A stretch of 64,000 bases of DNA from Ruegeria sp. PrR005 (GCF_010500245.1 NZ_JAAGOX010000053.1:62001-126000); one strand, 5' to 3'; numbered from the stretch's first letter, positions 17,120-26,360 are shown. The notes: generated from the letters alone by a model not told the origin. Numbers and translations are program-made.

Positions 17120-18430
17120 TCACAGCTTGATCCCAAGCCGCTTGATCTTGTCGTTCAGCGTCCGCCGCGGCAGCCCCAACAGATCCGCCGCGCGGTCCGT
17201 GTGGCCGCGGCATTGTGCCAATGCCGCATGAATCTCGCGCGCCTCAAAGGCGGCGACACGTTCGGGCAAGGTTTCGGCAACCTTTGCCTCGACGCCGGTT
17301 TCTGCGGCTTCTCCGATCCCCAGGCCCAGAACAAAACGTTCGGCCACCGCCCGCAACTCGCGGGCGTTGCCGGGCCAAGAGCGCCGCATGAGACGCGCCC
17401 GCAAACCGATGGTAATCTCCGGCAACGCCCGGCCATGGCGGCGCGCCGCCTCGGATGCGAAAGCGGCAAACAACAACGGAATGTCTCCGGGAACATCCCG
17501 CAGCGGCAGCGTCTCGATCTCGGCACCGGCAAGTCGATAATAAAGGTCGGCCCGGAACCCGCCTGCAAAAGTCATCGACTTGAGGTTCACCTTGGAGGTC
17601 GCGATCACCCGCAGATCCAGCGGGCGCAGCCGGTTCTCACCCAGACGTTCGACTGCATTCTCTTCGAGAACCCGAAGCATCTTGGCCTGAACCGCTGGCG
17701 GCATCATGTCGACCTCATCCAGCAGCAGCGTACCGCCGCTGGCCAGTTCCAGCTTGCCGGGCTTGTCCACCGTCGCGCCGGGAAAGGCCCCGCCCACGCA
17801 ACCGAACATCTCGATCTCAAACAGGCTTTCCGGCAGGGCGGCACAATTCAGCGCCACGAACCCATGTTTGCCGCGCGGCCCGCCTGCATGCAGGCTGCGG
17901 GCCACCAATTCCTTGCCGGTGCCGGTTTCTCCGGTGACCACAACGTTGACGTCCAACGGGCCAAGCCCCGATACCTTGGCGCGAAGGTCGGCGATGGCGG
18001 GGCTATCCCCCACGATCTCCTCGCCCGCGAGGCGCGACTTTACACGGCGCAGTTCGGCCCGCGTCGCCCGCGCGGCAACCACACGCCCGATAACCAGCAG
18101 CAGATGATCGGCATTATAGGGCTTTTCAAGGAAATCCTCGGCCCCAATGCGGATCGCGCGCACCGCCTGCGGCACGTCGCCATGACCGGTGATAACAATC
18201 ACAGGATGGTCACCACCATGGTCTTTGAGCGCTGAAACCAGGCCCAGCCCATCCATGCCAGGCATCCTGAGGTCGGTTATGACAACAGCCGGATCAGCCT
18301 CGGCAAGCGCCGCCAGTGCCGCAGCCGCACCGGCAAAGGCCATCACCCTGTATCCTGCCGCCTCGATCAGATCGGCGGCAGCAAGACGATGATCCTCGTC
18401 ATCGTCCACCACAAATACCAGATCGGTCAT
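17120..18430 (-). CDS. DctD-type response regulator with atypical GAFPGA loop
   Basis: NtrC/DctD-family regulator: receiver domain (phospho-acceptor Asp53 in ITDLRMPG, Lys103 in EKP), AAA+ domain with Walker A GETGTGKE (about 167-174) and Walker B LLLDEVD, and a Fis-type helix-turn-helix at the C-terminus (about 390-436). The loop that normally contacts sigma-54, GAFTGA, reads GAFPGA at residues 214-219 (bases 17774-17791), so sigma-54 activation may be altered or lost. It overlaps the kinase gene by 4 bp and is the last gene of the TRAP transporter operon. Its stop lies 16 bp from the convergent cph locus. The likely role is control of the TAXI-TRAP genes in response to extracellular substrate. 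Confidence 0.9.
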   Translation of the reverse strand: MTDLVFVVDDDEDHRLAAADLIEAAGYRVMAFAGAAAALAALAEADPAVVITDLRMPGMDGLGLVSALKDHGGDHPVIVITGHGDVPQAVRAIRIGAEDFLEKPYNADHLLLVIGRVVAARATRAELRRVKSRLAGEEIVGDSPAIADLRAKVSGLGPLDVNVVVTGETGTGKELVARSLHAGGPRGKHGFVALNCAALPESLFEIEMFGCVGGAFPGATVDKPGKLELASGGTLLLDEVDMMPPAVQAKMLRVLEENAVERLGENRLRPLDLRVIATSKVNLKSMTFAGGFRADLYYRLAGAEIETLPLRDVPGDIPLLFAAFASEAARRHGRALPEITIGLRARLMRRSWPGNARELRAVAERFVLGLGIGEAAETGVEAKVAETLPERVAAFEAREIHAALAQCRGHTDRAADLLGLPRRTLNDKIKRLGIKL

Positions 18431-20223
18431 TCGGCCGCCTCCCCCAAGGCGGCTGCCGCCGGCAACCGGACCGTGACTCTTGTGCCCTCGCCGGGGCGCG
18501 ACGCGATTTCAAGCCGCCCGCCGAATTCGGTCACGATGGCCTGACTGATCGACAGCCCCAAACCCAGGCCCTCGCCTCCGATCTTGGTCGAGTAGAACGG
18601 TTCGGTGATACGGACGACATCATCGGGCGCGATCCCTGGCCCATTGTCCGCCACCGCCAACCAGACCAAAGCACCATCGTTTCCGGTTTCGACACTGACA
18701 CGCGCGTCTTCGCGGCCTTCGACCGCATCAAGCGCATTGAGCAAAAGGTTCAGGCAAACCTGCTCCAACCGCACCGGACCAGCCATGGCCAGAACCGCGT
18801 CCGCCGAAGGCGCAAACACCGGATCTACCGCCGTTGATTTCGATCGCGGCTCGACCAGATCCAAGGCGTTTTCGGCAACCTTGTTCAGGTCGGTCAAGGA
18901 GCGCAGGTTCTGCTCCTTCCTGCTGAAACTCTTGAGATGTTTGGTGGTACGCTGCATCCGCAGGATCAAGTTCCGCGCCCTTCCTATACGGGTCTTTGTC
19001 TTTTCCGCGTCGCCGGACATTTCCGCAGCCGCAAGCGTCGCCTCCAGCGCCGCGAGGGGCTGGCTCATCTCATGCACGATTGCCGCCGACATCCGGCCCA
19101 AGGCTGCCATCTTCTCGGTATGGACAAGGGATTCCTGTGCTGCGCGCAGATCGGCCTCGGTCTTGCGCCGGGCTTCGACCTCCTGTGCCAGTTCCCGTGT
19201 GCGCTCGGCCACCCGCGCCTCCAGCAGCACCCCCTGGCGCAGGCGCAACTGGATCAACTGTCGCCGCTGGTTGACGATCATGACAAGCCCTGTCGCCGCA
19301 GTCGCAACCAGCGCCGCGCCAAACGCCCACATCAGCGCTGAGACAATGACCGGCACCAAGGGTTTTGCCGAGATCAACTGCCAGCCGTCCGCCTCGATTG
19401 TGGTCGACTTGCCACGCAGGGCCGCGTCCCCTGCCCCCGGCAACAACAGGGTTCCCGCATCTCGCGGATCGATCAACAGATGGTCGGCGCCGGCAATATC
19501 GACGCCGTCGTAGGTGCGCAGCCTTTTCAACCGGTTCAAGGCGTCATCGGAGAGCGCCGAAAGCGGTCGGTACAACCAGTCCGGCACCCCGGACAGGAAC
19601 ACGATCCCGTCACGGTCCGCGATGGCGGTTGCAACGCCCGCGCTTTTCCAGGTCGCCTCCATCGGTTTCAGGTCGATCTTGACCACCATCACGCCCTGGG
19701 TCTCTCCGAATCCTATTCGGGTCGCCAGAAAGTACCCCGGCTTTCCGGTGGTCACGCCGATTGCATAAAAGCGGCCCCGGCCGGTGGTCATCGCGTTCGA
19801 AAAATACGGCCGAAAGGCGTAGTTGTTGCCAACAAAACTCTTGTCGGTCGCCCAGTTCGAGGCCGCGATCGCGTTACCCGCAGCATCCAACAGATACAGA
19901 TCAGTGGCGCCCGCGCGCCGGTTGATCGTTTCAAGATACCGGTTCGCCGCCTCAATCGTTGTCTCGGAACCCGGCATCCGCAGGGCACGGCCTATCCGCA
20001 CATCCTCGCCCGCGACATCCGGCAGTGCCCGGAACCGCTCGATCTCGGTCTCGATGGCGCGTCGCGTCAGGATGAGAGATTGCTCAAGCTCGGCATCCAT
20101 CGCGGCGAGCCCGGCCCGGTAGGCGACCGCAAATGCACTGGCAGCCGCCATAATTGCGATGGCTCCGATCAGGGCGAAGACGCGACGTGTCATCCTTCGC
20201 CTATCCCCTGCCGCCAATTGCAT
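18427..20223 (-). CDS. DctB-like sensor histidine kinase
   Basis: Two-transmembrane kinase: TM1 at the N-terminus, a periplasmic PDC/dCache-like sensor (about residues 40-270, with TDLYLLDAAGNAIAAS and the NYAFRPYF signature of C4-dicarboxylate sensors), TM2, a coiled region, and HisKA (MSAAIVHEMSQPLAALE, phospho-acceptor His). The HATPase domain shows a long N-box, DNGPGIAP (G1) and GLGLGLSIS (G2). The ATG at 20223 is preferred; a GTG at 20289 would add 22 residues without a good ribosome site. It follows DUF1850 after a short gap and overlaps its regulator, so sensor, regulator and transporter are one transcription unit. Confidence 0.9.
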   Translation of the reverse strand: MQLAAGDRRRMTRRVFALIGAIAIMAAASAFAVAYRAGLAAMDAELEQSLILTRRAIETEIERFRALPDVAGEDVRIGRALRMPGSETTIEAANRYLETINRRAGATDLYLLDAAGNAIAASNWATDKSFVGNNYAFRPYFSNAMTTGRGRFYAIGVTTGKPGYFLATRIGFGETQGVMVVKIDLKPMEATWKSAGVATAIADRDGIVFLSGVPDWLYRPLSALSDDALNRLKRLRTYDGVDIAGADHLLIDPRDAGTLLLPGAGDAALRGKSTTIEADGWQLISAKPLVPVIVSALMWAFGAALVATAATGLVMIVNQRRQLIQLRLRQGVLLEARVAERTRELAQEVEARRKTEADLRAAQESLVHTEKMAALGRMSAAIVHEMSQPLAALEATLAAAEMSGDAEKTKTRIGRARNLILRMQRTTKHLKSFSRKEQNLRSLTDLNKVAENALDLVEPRSKSTAVDPVFAPSADAVLAMAGPVRLEQVCLNLLLNALDAVEGREDARVSVETGNDGALVWLAVADNGPGIAPDDVVRITEPFYSTKIGGEGLGLGLSISQAIVTEFGGRLEIASRPGEGTRVTVRLPAAAALGEAAE

Positions 20224-20304
20224 GCCCGACCCTTTCGCCCGCAAGGCCACTTTGCCTTGCAGCGTAGCGGATTGCGCGGACAAGGTCACGGCCCGGCACC
20301 ACGG

Positions 20305-20667
20305 TCAACCGCAGGAAGAGATGTCGATGGCGGCGCCCGACAACTGGCCGATCTCGTGACAGTCGGATCCGTCACAGATCGTCCAACCGCCGCCAGTCGC
20401 CCCGGATGCCGCCAGGCTCAGCCGAGGGACCGGCGGCAGCACCGGAGCCCAGATCCACCAGCCGTTTTTCAGCACGGCACCCAGGCCGGGATCCATACCG
20501 GCCCCCGACCCTTTGACCGCGGCCTCAGTCAATCTGAGCCTGCCTCCCTCGATGATCCAATGCTCGCGCCACACGGTCTTTTCAACCGAATGGTTCCAGC
20601 TCAGGTCAAAGCCTTGCGATGCAAGAGCCAGCACTGTCGTACCGACCAGGAGGCAGGCGGTGCTCAT
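20305..20667 (-). CDS. DUF1850 family protein, TAXI-TRAP associated
   Basis: A 120-residue protein with an N-terminal hydrophobic segment (STACLLVGTTVLALASQG), which suggests export or membrane anchoring, and a Trp-rich middle (NGWWIWAP). DUF1850 proteins are repeatedly encoded next to fused TRAP permeases of the TAXI class, but their role is not established. The start overlaps the permease stop by 4 bp, which fixes it at 20667. Two Cys pairs near the C-terminus (CDGSDC, SSC) could form disulfides in the periplasm. Confidence 0.75.
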   Translation of the reverse strand: MSTACLLVGTTVLALASQGFDLSWNHSVEKTVWREHWIIEGGRLRLTEAAVKGSGAGMDPGLGAVLKNGWWIWAPVLPPVPRLSLAASGATGGGWTICDGSDCHEIGQLSGAAIDISSCG

Positions 20668-22757
20668 GCTGTTCTTGCGACGCGGGCGCGCCACACCAGG
20701 CCGGCAAAGAGTGCCGCCATGGCGAAACCCGCTTCGTCCGTGAGTGGTAGCGCAGCTATGAGCGTAACGGCGGCGGCGGCGGCCAGCAGCCGCAGCAACC
20801 AGGACAGCGGACGGCCCAGCCAGCCGATGACGGCCGCACCCCAAAGCCCGATGGCAAGAGTGGTCTTGGCGACGATATAGGCCACGGCAGGCCAGAACCC
20901 CAACGCCTCGGCCAGCGGGCCGCCGTCCTGCAACATCAAGGTCGGGGTATAGACGGCCATGAAGGGGATGACAAAACCGGCAGCAGCCACCTTGATCGCC
21001 TCCAGTGCGATCTTCAGGCCGTTTTCCTTGGCAATCGGTGCCGCTGCAAAACAGGCCAAGGCCACGGGCGGCGTCAGATCGGCAAGGATGCCGAAATAGA
21101 ACACGAACATGTGGCTGACGATCAGCGGAACCCCAAGGGCCAGCAGCGCTGGTCCCGCAATCGACGAGGTGATGATATAGTTGGGGATCGTCGGAATGCC
21201 CATGCCCAGCACGATGCAGGTAATCATAGTGAGGATCAGCGACAGAATCAGGCTTTTGTCGCCCACATGCACGATGAACTGGCCAAAGGTATTCGCCGCC
21301 CCGGTCAGGGTCATCGTACCGATAATGATACCCACCAGGGCACAGGCGATACCCACCGGCAGCGCTGTCTTGGCTCCCTCGGCCAGGCTGTCACGGCACA
21401 GCGCCAGCGTCTCGCGGCCGCCCTTTGACACCGCGTTCCATCCGATCAGCGCGGCGATGGCGACGGCCACCGGCAGAATACCGAACTCAAAGAACGCGGC
21501 GGCAATGGCGCCCAGGCCGATCCAGAACAGGATGCGGATCACACCTCCCGGCAGACCCAGCGCAATCGACCCGCCAAGGATCAGCATCACCGTCATGGCA
21601 AGGCCAATGGTCCCCGCAAAGAGCGGCGTGAACCCCGAGAACAACAGGTAGACCAACACACCCAACGGCAGGATCAGGTACCAGTTCTCTTTCAGTGCCT
21701 TGATCGGCGAGGGCAATTCGGCCTTGGCTATGCCTTTCAGCCCGTGCCGCCCGGCCTCCAGATGCACCATCCAGAAGGCCGAGGCGAAATAAAGGATCGC
21801 CGGGATCAGCGCCGCCTTGACCACCTCGACATATTCAACGCCCAATGTCTCGGCCATGATAAAGGCAACCGCGCCCATCACTGGCGGCATCAACTGGCCG
21901 CCCATCGACGCGGTGGATTCGACACCACCCGCAAAGGCCGAGCGATAGCCAAAGCTTTTCATCAACGGAATGGTGAACTGGCCGGTGGTGACCACATTGG
22001 CCACCCCCGAGCCCGAGATCGTGCCCATAAGTCCCGAAGAGACCACCGCCACCTTGGCCGCCCCGCCCTGTTTGTGCCCCACCAGACCCAGCGAGACATC
22101 GGTAAACAGCTTGATCATACCCGCGCGTTCCAGGAAGGATCCGAACAGGATGAACAGAAAGATATAGGAAGAGGACACATAGGTCGGGATGCCATAGATC
22201 CCTTCGGTGCCATAAGCCATGTGGTCGATCACCTGGGCAAAATCATAACCCCGGTGATTAAGCGGCGACGGCAGGTATTCGCCCCAGAAACAATAGGCCA
22301 GGAAACCGCCCGCAATGATCGGCAGCGCCGGTCCCATCAGCAGCCAGGCCGCAGCGAACACCGTAATCAGCGCCGCGACACCCAATACGATATCACGCGG
22401 CAGCGGATCGCCCGCCCGCAGGATCAATGGCGTATACTCCCACCATTGATACAGCGCCACCACGACACCGGTCAGCGCCAATGCCCAGGCTACGGTCCGG
22501 AACGTGAGTGTCTTTTTCTTCAATGCTGCCAATAACGGGAACCCCAGAAGCGTCAGGAACCCGACGTGGAACGCCCGAACGATCTGGCTTGAGAAATCCA
22601 ACAGGTGCGCTGCGGTTGCGATCTGAAAGACCGAAAAGACGACCGCGATCCAGAACAGTGCCCGGCCCTCGGCCGTCGCTGGAAAGCTTTCGGCCAGCGG
22701 ATCGTGCAGCCCCAAGTCGGGTGCATCCTTGGGCATGTCGTGATGTGGCTGTGTCAT
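20664..22757 (-). CDS. TRAP transporter fused permease (DctQM-like, TAXI type)
   Basis: Large inner-membrane permease of a TAXI-type TRAP transporter, which imports an organic anion with a sodium or proton gradient. At 697 residues with about 18 hydrophobic segments it fuses the small DctQ-like and large DctM-like subunits. Conserved DctM stretches are visible (GSGVANVVTTGQFTIPLMK; GMGIPTIPNYI; FGILADLTPPVALACF). The substrate cannot be told from sequence; TAXI systems are known for glutamate, 2-oxoglutarate and other dicarboxylates. It lies 67 bp after its binding protein, the gap holding a hairpin. Confidence 0.93.
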   Translation of the reverse strand: MTQPHHDMPKDAPDLGLHDPLAESFPATAEGRALFWIAVVFSVFQIATAAHLLDFSSQIVRAFHVGFLTLLGFPLLAALKKKTLTFRTVAWALALTGVVVALYQWWEYTPLILRAGDPLPRDIVLGVAALITVFAAAWLLMGPALPIIAGGFLAYCFWGEYLPSPLNHRGYDFAQVIDHMAYGTEGIYGIPTYVSSSYIFLFILFGSFLERAGMIKLFTDVSLGLVGHKQGGAAKVAVVSSGLMGTISGSGVANVVTTGQFTIPLMKSFGYRSAFAGGVESTASMGGQLMPPVMGAVAFIMAETLGVEYVEVVKAALIPAILYFASAFWMVHLEAGRHGLKGIAKAELPSPIKALKENWYLILPLGVLVYLLFSGFTPLFAGTIGLAMTVMLILGGSIALGLPGGVIRILFWIGLGAIAAAFFEFGILPVAVAIAALIGWNAVSKGGRETLALCRDSLAEGAKTALPVGIACALVGIIIGTMTLTGAANTFGQFIVHVGDKSLILSLILTMITCIVLGMGIPTIPNYIITSSIAGPALLALGVPLIVSHMFVFYFGILADLTPPVALACFAAAPIAKENGLKIALEAIKVAAAGFVIPFMAVYTPTLMLQDGGPLAEALGFWPAVAYIVAKTTLAIGLWGAAVIGWLGRPLSWLLRLLAAAAAVTLIAALPLTDEAGFAMAALFAGLVWRARVARTA

Positions 22758-22790
22758 TGTGGTTTTCCCCTCCCCGGAAAGCCAAAAAGA

Positions 22791-22815
22791 CCCGGGCGGC
22801 GCAAGGCCACCCGGG
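22791..22815. other. Stem-loop between TAXI binding protein and permease genes
   Basis: CCCGGG (22791-22796) pairs with CCCGGG (22810-22815), and the stem continues inwards as GGC/GCC with one mismatch. It sits in the 67-bp intercistronic gap of a minus-strand operon. Such hairpins often stabilise the upstream message so that binding protein exceeds permease. There is no T-run, so full termination is unlikely. Confidence 0.5.
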
Positions 22816-22824
22816 ACAGAGGTC

Positions 22825-23775
22825 TTACATCAAGCCCGCTTCCTTGTAGAAACGTTCGGCCCCGGGATGCAGCGGGATCGGCATACCGCTCAGCGCGTTT
22901 TCCAGCTTGATCTGCGCCGCGGCCTTGTGCGCGGCTTCCAACTCGCCCAGGTTCTCGAACAGAAGCTTGGTCATCTGATAGGCGGTCTCCTCGGACACGT
23001 CCTCGTGCGTGACCAGGAAGTTCACCACCGCCACGGTTGGAACATCGGCCTCTTGACCCTGATAGGTGCCCGCCGGAATGGTCGCGGCGATATAGGGCGC
23101 ACCAAGCGTACTGATCACAGCCTCCGGCACCGAAACCAGCTGAATGTCGATCGAGGTCGACAGATCCTTGATCGAGGCAACACCCAGACCTGCGGATTGC
23201 AGCGTCGCGTCCAGCTGCCGGTTCTTGATCAGCTCAACCGATTCCGCGAACGGCAGATATTCGGTCTTGCCCAGATCGTCATAGGTCATGCCCGCCGCCT
23301 CAAAGATCTTGCGCGCGTTCAACTCGGTTCCCGACTTGGCGGCGCCAACCGACAGGCTCTTGCCCTTCAACCCGTCCAGCGACGAGATACCGCTTTCCTT
23401 TGAGGCCACGATCTGGATGTAGTTCGGATAGACCGCCGCGATCCCGCGCAGCTTCGACAAAGGCTGTTTGAACCCGGCGTCGGCATCACCTTCCCAGGCG
23501 AGCTTGACCGAGTCGCCAAGCGCCAGCGCCAGCTCGCCCTTGCCCTGTTGCAGCAGGTTCAGGTTCTCGACCGAAGCCTTGGTCGACTGGACCTGTGTCC
23601 GGGCCCCAGGGATGTTGTCGGCATAGATCTTGGACAAGCCAACGCCCAGCGGATAGTAAACGCCGGAGGTTCCACCCGTAAGAATGTTGATGAACTCTTC
23701 GGCTCGGGTCGCTGCCGGTGTCATCAGCGTCGCTGCCGTGACTAGTGCGGCCAGTTTCACACCAAGTGTCTTCAT
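22825..23775 (-). CDS. TAXI-family TRAP solute-binding protein
   Basis: Periplasmic substrate-binding protein of the adjacent TRAP permease. A signal peptide covers residues 1-25 (KLAALVTAATLMTPAATRAEE). TAXI features follow: ILTGGTSGVYYPLG (about 31-44), QSTKASVENLNLL, and a DATLQSAGLG segment. 316 residues, normal. GGGAGGAACAA precedes the ATG. First gene of the operon reading TAXI, permease, DUF1850, kinase, regulator. Ligand unknown; proximity to cph and glutamine synthetase genes makes an amino-acid-like or dicarboxylate ligand a reasonable guess only. Confidence 0.92.
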   Translation of the reverse strand: MKTLGVKLAALVTAATLMTPAATRAEEFINILTGGTSGVYYPLGVGLSKIYADNIPGARTQVQSTKASVENLNLLQQGKGELALALGDSVKLAWEGDADAGFKQPLSKLRGIAAVYPNYIQIVASKESGISSLDGLKGKSLSVGAAKSGTELNARKIFEAAGMTYDDLGKTEYLPFAESVELIKNRQLDATLQSAGLGVASIKDLSTSIDIQLVSVPEAVISTLGAPYIAATIPAGTYQGQEADVPTVAVVNFLVTHEDVSEETAYQMTKLLFENLGELEAAHKAAAQIKLENALSGMPIPLHPGAERFYKEAGLM

Positions 23776-23881
23776 TTGTTCCTCCCAAAAGATAACTGCG
23801 CGTCATGGCTGATATCGCAGCGCCATCTCTTAGTGTTTCGACTGCCGAACCGTCAGCGATTTCATCCTTTGGCCTGAATCT

Positions 23882-23921
23882 CCCGGGCAAGGATCTGCCC
23901 GGGCCGTGGCAGATTTCTGCC
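23882..23921. promoter_or_regulatory. Two adjacent inverted repeats upstream of the TAXI operon
   Basis: CCCGGGCA (23882-23889) with TGCCCGGG (23896-23903), and GGCAG (23908-23912) with CTGCC (23917-23921). They lie 107-146 bp before the TAXI binding-protein start, a usual distance for upstream sites of NtrC/DctD-type activators. I could not find a convincing sigma-54 -24/-12 element between them and the gene. Function is inferred from position. Confidence 0.4.
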
Positions 23922-24000
23922 TCACCCTCAGCAAGCCAACCTGGTCTGTTCGACATTCTGGTCCCGGATCGTGTGGGTGCGTAACCGACCTTCGGGACAC

Positions 24001-24182
24001 CCTCCACCTAGGAGAACCGTTACCAACGTAACTTCGTGATTGTATTTACTTAACTTCTTGGTGAGCGTTTTTTGTCCATTTTGCTTATTACTTCCGGTGA
24101 TCACAAAGAATGCAATTATATCTGATAACTTTCACTTATCATTTGTCTTTAAAGCTCTCTAGGAATATGCCACTCTGCCCCC
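24001..24182. other. AT-rich intergenic stretch before the recombinase gene
   Basis: A 180-bp segment visibly richer in A and T than everything around it, lying between the TAXI promoter region and the recombinase gene. It contains GTTAC/GTAAC (24019-24023 and 24028-24032) and GATAA/TTATC (24124-24128 and 24136-24140) inverted repeats. No coding frame. It may hold the recombinase promoter, a recombination site, or part of a replication origin. I see no DnaA box matching TTATCCACA. Confidence 0.4.
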
Positions 24183-25229
24183 ATGAAACCCGTGCGATCC
24201 CACCCATTCAGCCCCCCTGCTCTCGCCAAGACTGACCTCGAAGCACTTAACGATCTCTATGCAAGGGGTACTCCGGAAAACACTCTGCGCGCATACGAGC
24301 GCGATCTCGTTTATCTGACCGCGTGGAAGCGACTCCGCTTCAGCGAGCCTCTGGTCTGGCCCGAGCGCCACGAATGCGCACTTCGTTTCGTGCTCGACCA
24401 TTCCCGCGACCTGTCCGACGCAAACGACGATGCCCGCGCCGTCGCCGAGGCAATGATCATCCAGGGTTTGCGTCGTTCGCTTTGTTGCCCCGCCCCATCC
24501 ACGCTGAACCGGCGCGTCGCATCCTGGCAGGCGTTTCACCGGATGAAGAACCTCGACAGCCCGTTTGACGCCCCCTTGCTGAAGCAGGCCCGCGCCAAGG
24601 CACGCCGGGCGGCGGCACGACCATCCAAACCGAAATCGCGCAACCCGATCACCCGTCCGATCCTCGAACAACTGCTCGACACCTGCCACGGCTCGATGCG
24701 CGATTGCCGGGACCGGGCCATCCTGATGCTGGGTTGGGCCAGCGGAGGCCGACGAAGATCCGAGATTGCAATGCTGATGGCTGAGGATATCTCGCTCAAG
24801 GATTTCACCAAGGACGGCATCGTTTGGGTTTCGCTGATTCAAACAAAGACAACCGCCCGCGGCGCCACGCCCCGGCTTGTGCTCAAGGGTCGCGCGGCGC
24901 AGGCGATTGTCCATTGGATCGAGGTTTCACGAATTGAGGACGGGCCGCTCTTTCGCCCCGTATCGAAATCAGACCGCCTGCTGAAACGCCGCCTGACCCC
25001 GGATGCAATCTATCAGATCGTCAAGCACCGCTTGCGCCTTGCCGGACTGCCTCAGGATTTTGCCAGCCCACATGGTCTGCGCTCGGGCTTTCTGACCCAG
25101 GCGGCGCTGGACGGCGCGCCAATCCAGGCGGCGATGCGGCTTAGCCTGCATCGCTCGGTGGCACAGGCGCAGCGCTACTACGACGATGTGGAGATTGTGG
25201 AAAACCCCGCAACCGATCTGCTGGGGTAA
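24183..25229 (+). CDS. Tyrosine recombinase/integrase
   Basis: A 348-residue phage-integrase-family recombinase. An N-terminal SAM-like core-binding domain (about 15-130; TLRAYERDLVYLTAWKR) precedes a catalytic domain with Arg in GGRRRSE (about 190), a Lys in the QTKT hairpin, the HGLRSGF box (about 299-305), a His in SLHRS, and the nucleophile Tyr in RYYDD (about 334-337). It sits directly beside parB and the parS-like palindrome of a plasmid replication module, so it may resolve replicon dimers or mobilise the module. No obvious att repeats were seen. The start has little Shine-Dalgarno character. Confidence 0.88.
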   Translation: MKPVRSHPFSPPALAKTDLEALNDLYARGTPENTLRAYERDLVYLTAWKRLRFSEPLVWPERHECALRFVLDHSRDLSDANDDARAVAEAMIIQGLRRSLCCPAPSTLNRRVASWQAFHRMKNLDSPFDAPLLKQARAKARRAAARPSKPKSRNPITRPILEQLLDTCHGSMRDCRDRAILMLGWASGGRRRSEIAMLMAEDISLKDFTKDGIVWVSLIQTKTTARGATPRLVLKGRAAQAIVHWIEVSRIEDGPLFRPVSKSDRLLKRRLTPDAIYQIVKHRLRLAGLPQDFASPHGLRSGFLTQAALDGAPIQAAMRLSLHRSVAQAQRYYDDVEIVENPATDLLG

Positions 25230-25230
25230 G

Positions 25231-25256
25231 GCGGTCTTACCCGTGGGTAAGACCGC
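25231..25256. promoter_or_regulatory. Candidate parS site 1 (26-bp extended palindrome)
   Basis: Core CTTACCCGTGGGTAAG at 25236-25251, extended by GCGGT on the left and ACCGC on the right into a perfect 12-bp-arm palindrome. It lies between the convergent stops of the recombinase and parB. The same 16-bp core occurs inside parA and upstream of the replicase, varying only in the centre (GT or GC), which argues for ParB binding sites. As RNA it could also terminate transcription in either direction. Confidence 0.75.
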
Positions 25257-25262
25257 ATATCG

Positions 25263-26360
25263 TCAGTCCTCTTGCAGACTGTCGATCAGTTTCGCCACCG
25301 CCTGTTCCAGCTTTTGCCGGTCGATGCGGGTGAAATCCAGATTGTACCGCAGGTCGATCCGCCCGTTCGAGGCCGAGCATTTCGCGATCCCGCTCGGGCG
25401 GCTGATCTGAAAGGTGGTCTTGGCCCGGCGGGTCTTGTCGCCACTGGGCGCGGGCGTACGTGCCTGCGGTTCTGGCGCCCCTGCCCCGTCGGCAAAGCCG
25501 CGCAGGATCGCGACCTCGTCCACAGCGCTCCGCCCCGGCTGTGACAGCAAGGCCGCGCTGACCGCCCGGACCAACCCCGGATCGCCATCCAGCTTGCGTT
25601 TGAGATCGACACCCACATTGCGCGGAATCTCGTTGGGGTGTTCCAGCGACTTGCCCAGCATCATCAGCAGGCTGGCAAAGGCCCGGATATAGCTGCGCTT
25701 GGTATAGCTGGCGGATTTGAACAGAACCGACACCGCCTTGTCCACATCGCCACAGTCATTGGCCGGGTCTTCGGCATAGGCCCGCGCCAGCGCGCCCATC
25801 TCGGCGAATGAGATATCCTTGCGGATCAGGTTCTCGTCCACCATGCGCCGGTACTGATCATCCGTCGGCGCATTGGCCAGAATGCCCGCCGGGATGCGCG
25901 CGAACCGTTCATCCCCGGTTTCCTCGTAGAGCACGCGATAGGCCGACAGGCGCCGCATGCCCTGAACCAGCTCGTATCCGCCATCGGCACGCTTCTCGAC
26001 CCGGATCGGGTTCGACAGCCCGATTTCGCGGATCGAGGTTTTCAGCTCGTCCAGCTCCGGGTCCGGCCCGGCGGCGCGGTCGCGGGTCAGCCGCTCGGCA
26101 TGGACCGCGTCAAGCGGCACAAGGTCGGTGATCAGCCCCTCTTTCTTCAGCCGCACCAGTTCGTGCGCCAACTGGTCGTTTTCAGCGCGGATGCGGTCCT
26201 CGGTCTCTTGCCGGTCGCGCAGCGCATCGGCATTTTCCGAAATTGCCGTCGCCATCGGGCCGCGCCGGTGTTTGTCCAGCACCTTGTCGGGCACCTTGCC
26301 GACCGGGATGTCCTCCATCGCCGGCATGTCGATATCGAAGATTCTGCGCTTGCGGGTCAT
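25263..26360 (-). CDS. parB: ParB/RepB-type partition protein
   Basis: Plasmid-type centromere-binding protein. The ParB N-terminal nuclease-like domain is at about 90-185, with NPIRV and GMRRLSAYR (the GERRxxA-type box); next comes a helix-turn-helix region (SFAEMGALARAY) and a C-terminal dimerisation tail. At 365 residues it is longer than chromosomal ParB and typical of plasmid RepB-like proteins. The ATG overlaps the parA stop by 4 bp, so the pair is co-translated. Expected to bind the three CTTACCC palindromes nearby. Confidence 0.93.
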   Translation of the reverse strand: MTRKRRIFDIDMPAMEDIPVGKVPDKVLDKHRRGPMATAISENADALRDRQETEDRIRAENDQLAHELVRLKKEGLITDLVPLDAVHAERLTRDRAAGPDPELDELKTSIREIGLSNPIRVEKRADGGYELVQGMRRLSAYRVLYEETGDERFARIPAGILANAPTDDQYRRMVDENLIRKDISFAEMGALARAYAEDPANDCGDVDKAVSVLFKSASYTKRSYIRAFASLLMMLGKSLEHPNEIPRNVGVDLKRKLDGDPGLVRAVSAALLSQPGRSAVDEVAILRGFADGAGAPEPQARTPAPSGDKTRRAKTTFQISRPSGIAKCSASNGRIDLRYNLDFTRIDRQKLEQAVAKLIDSLQED

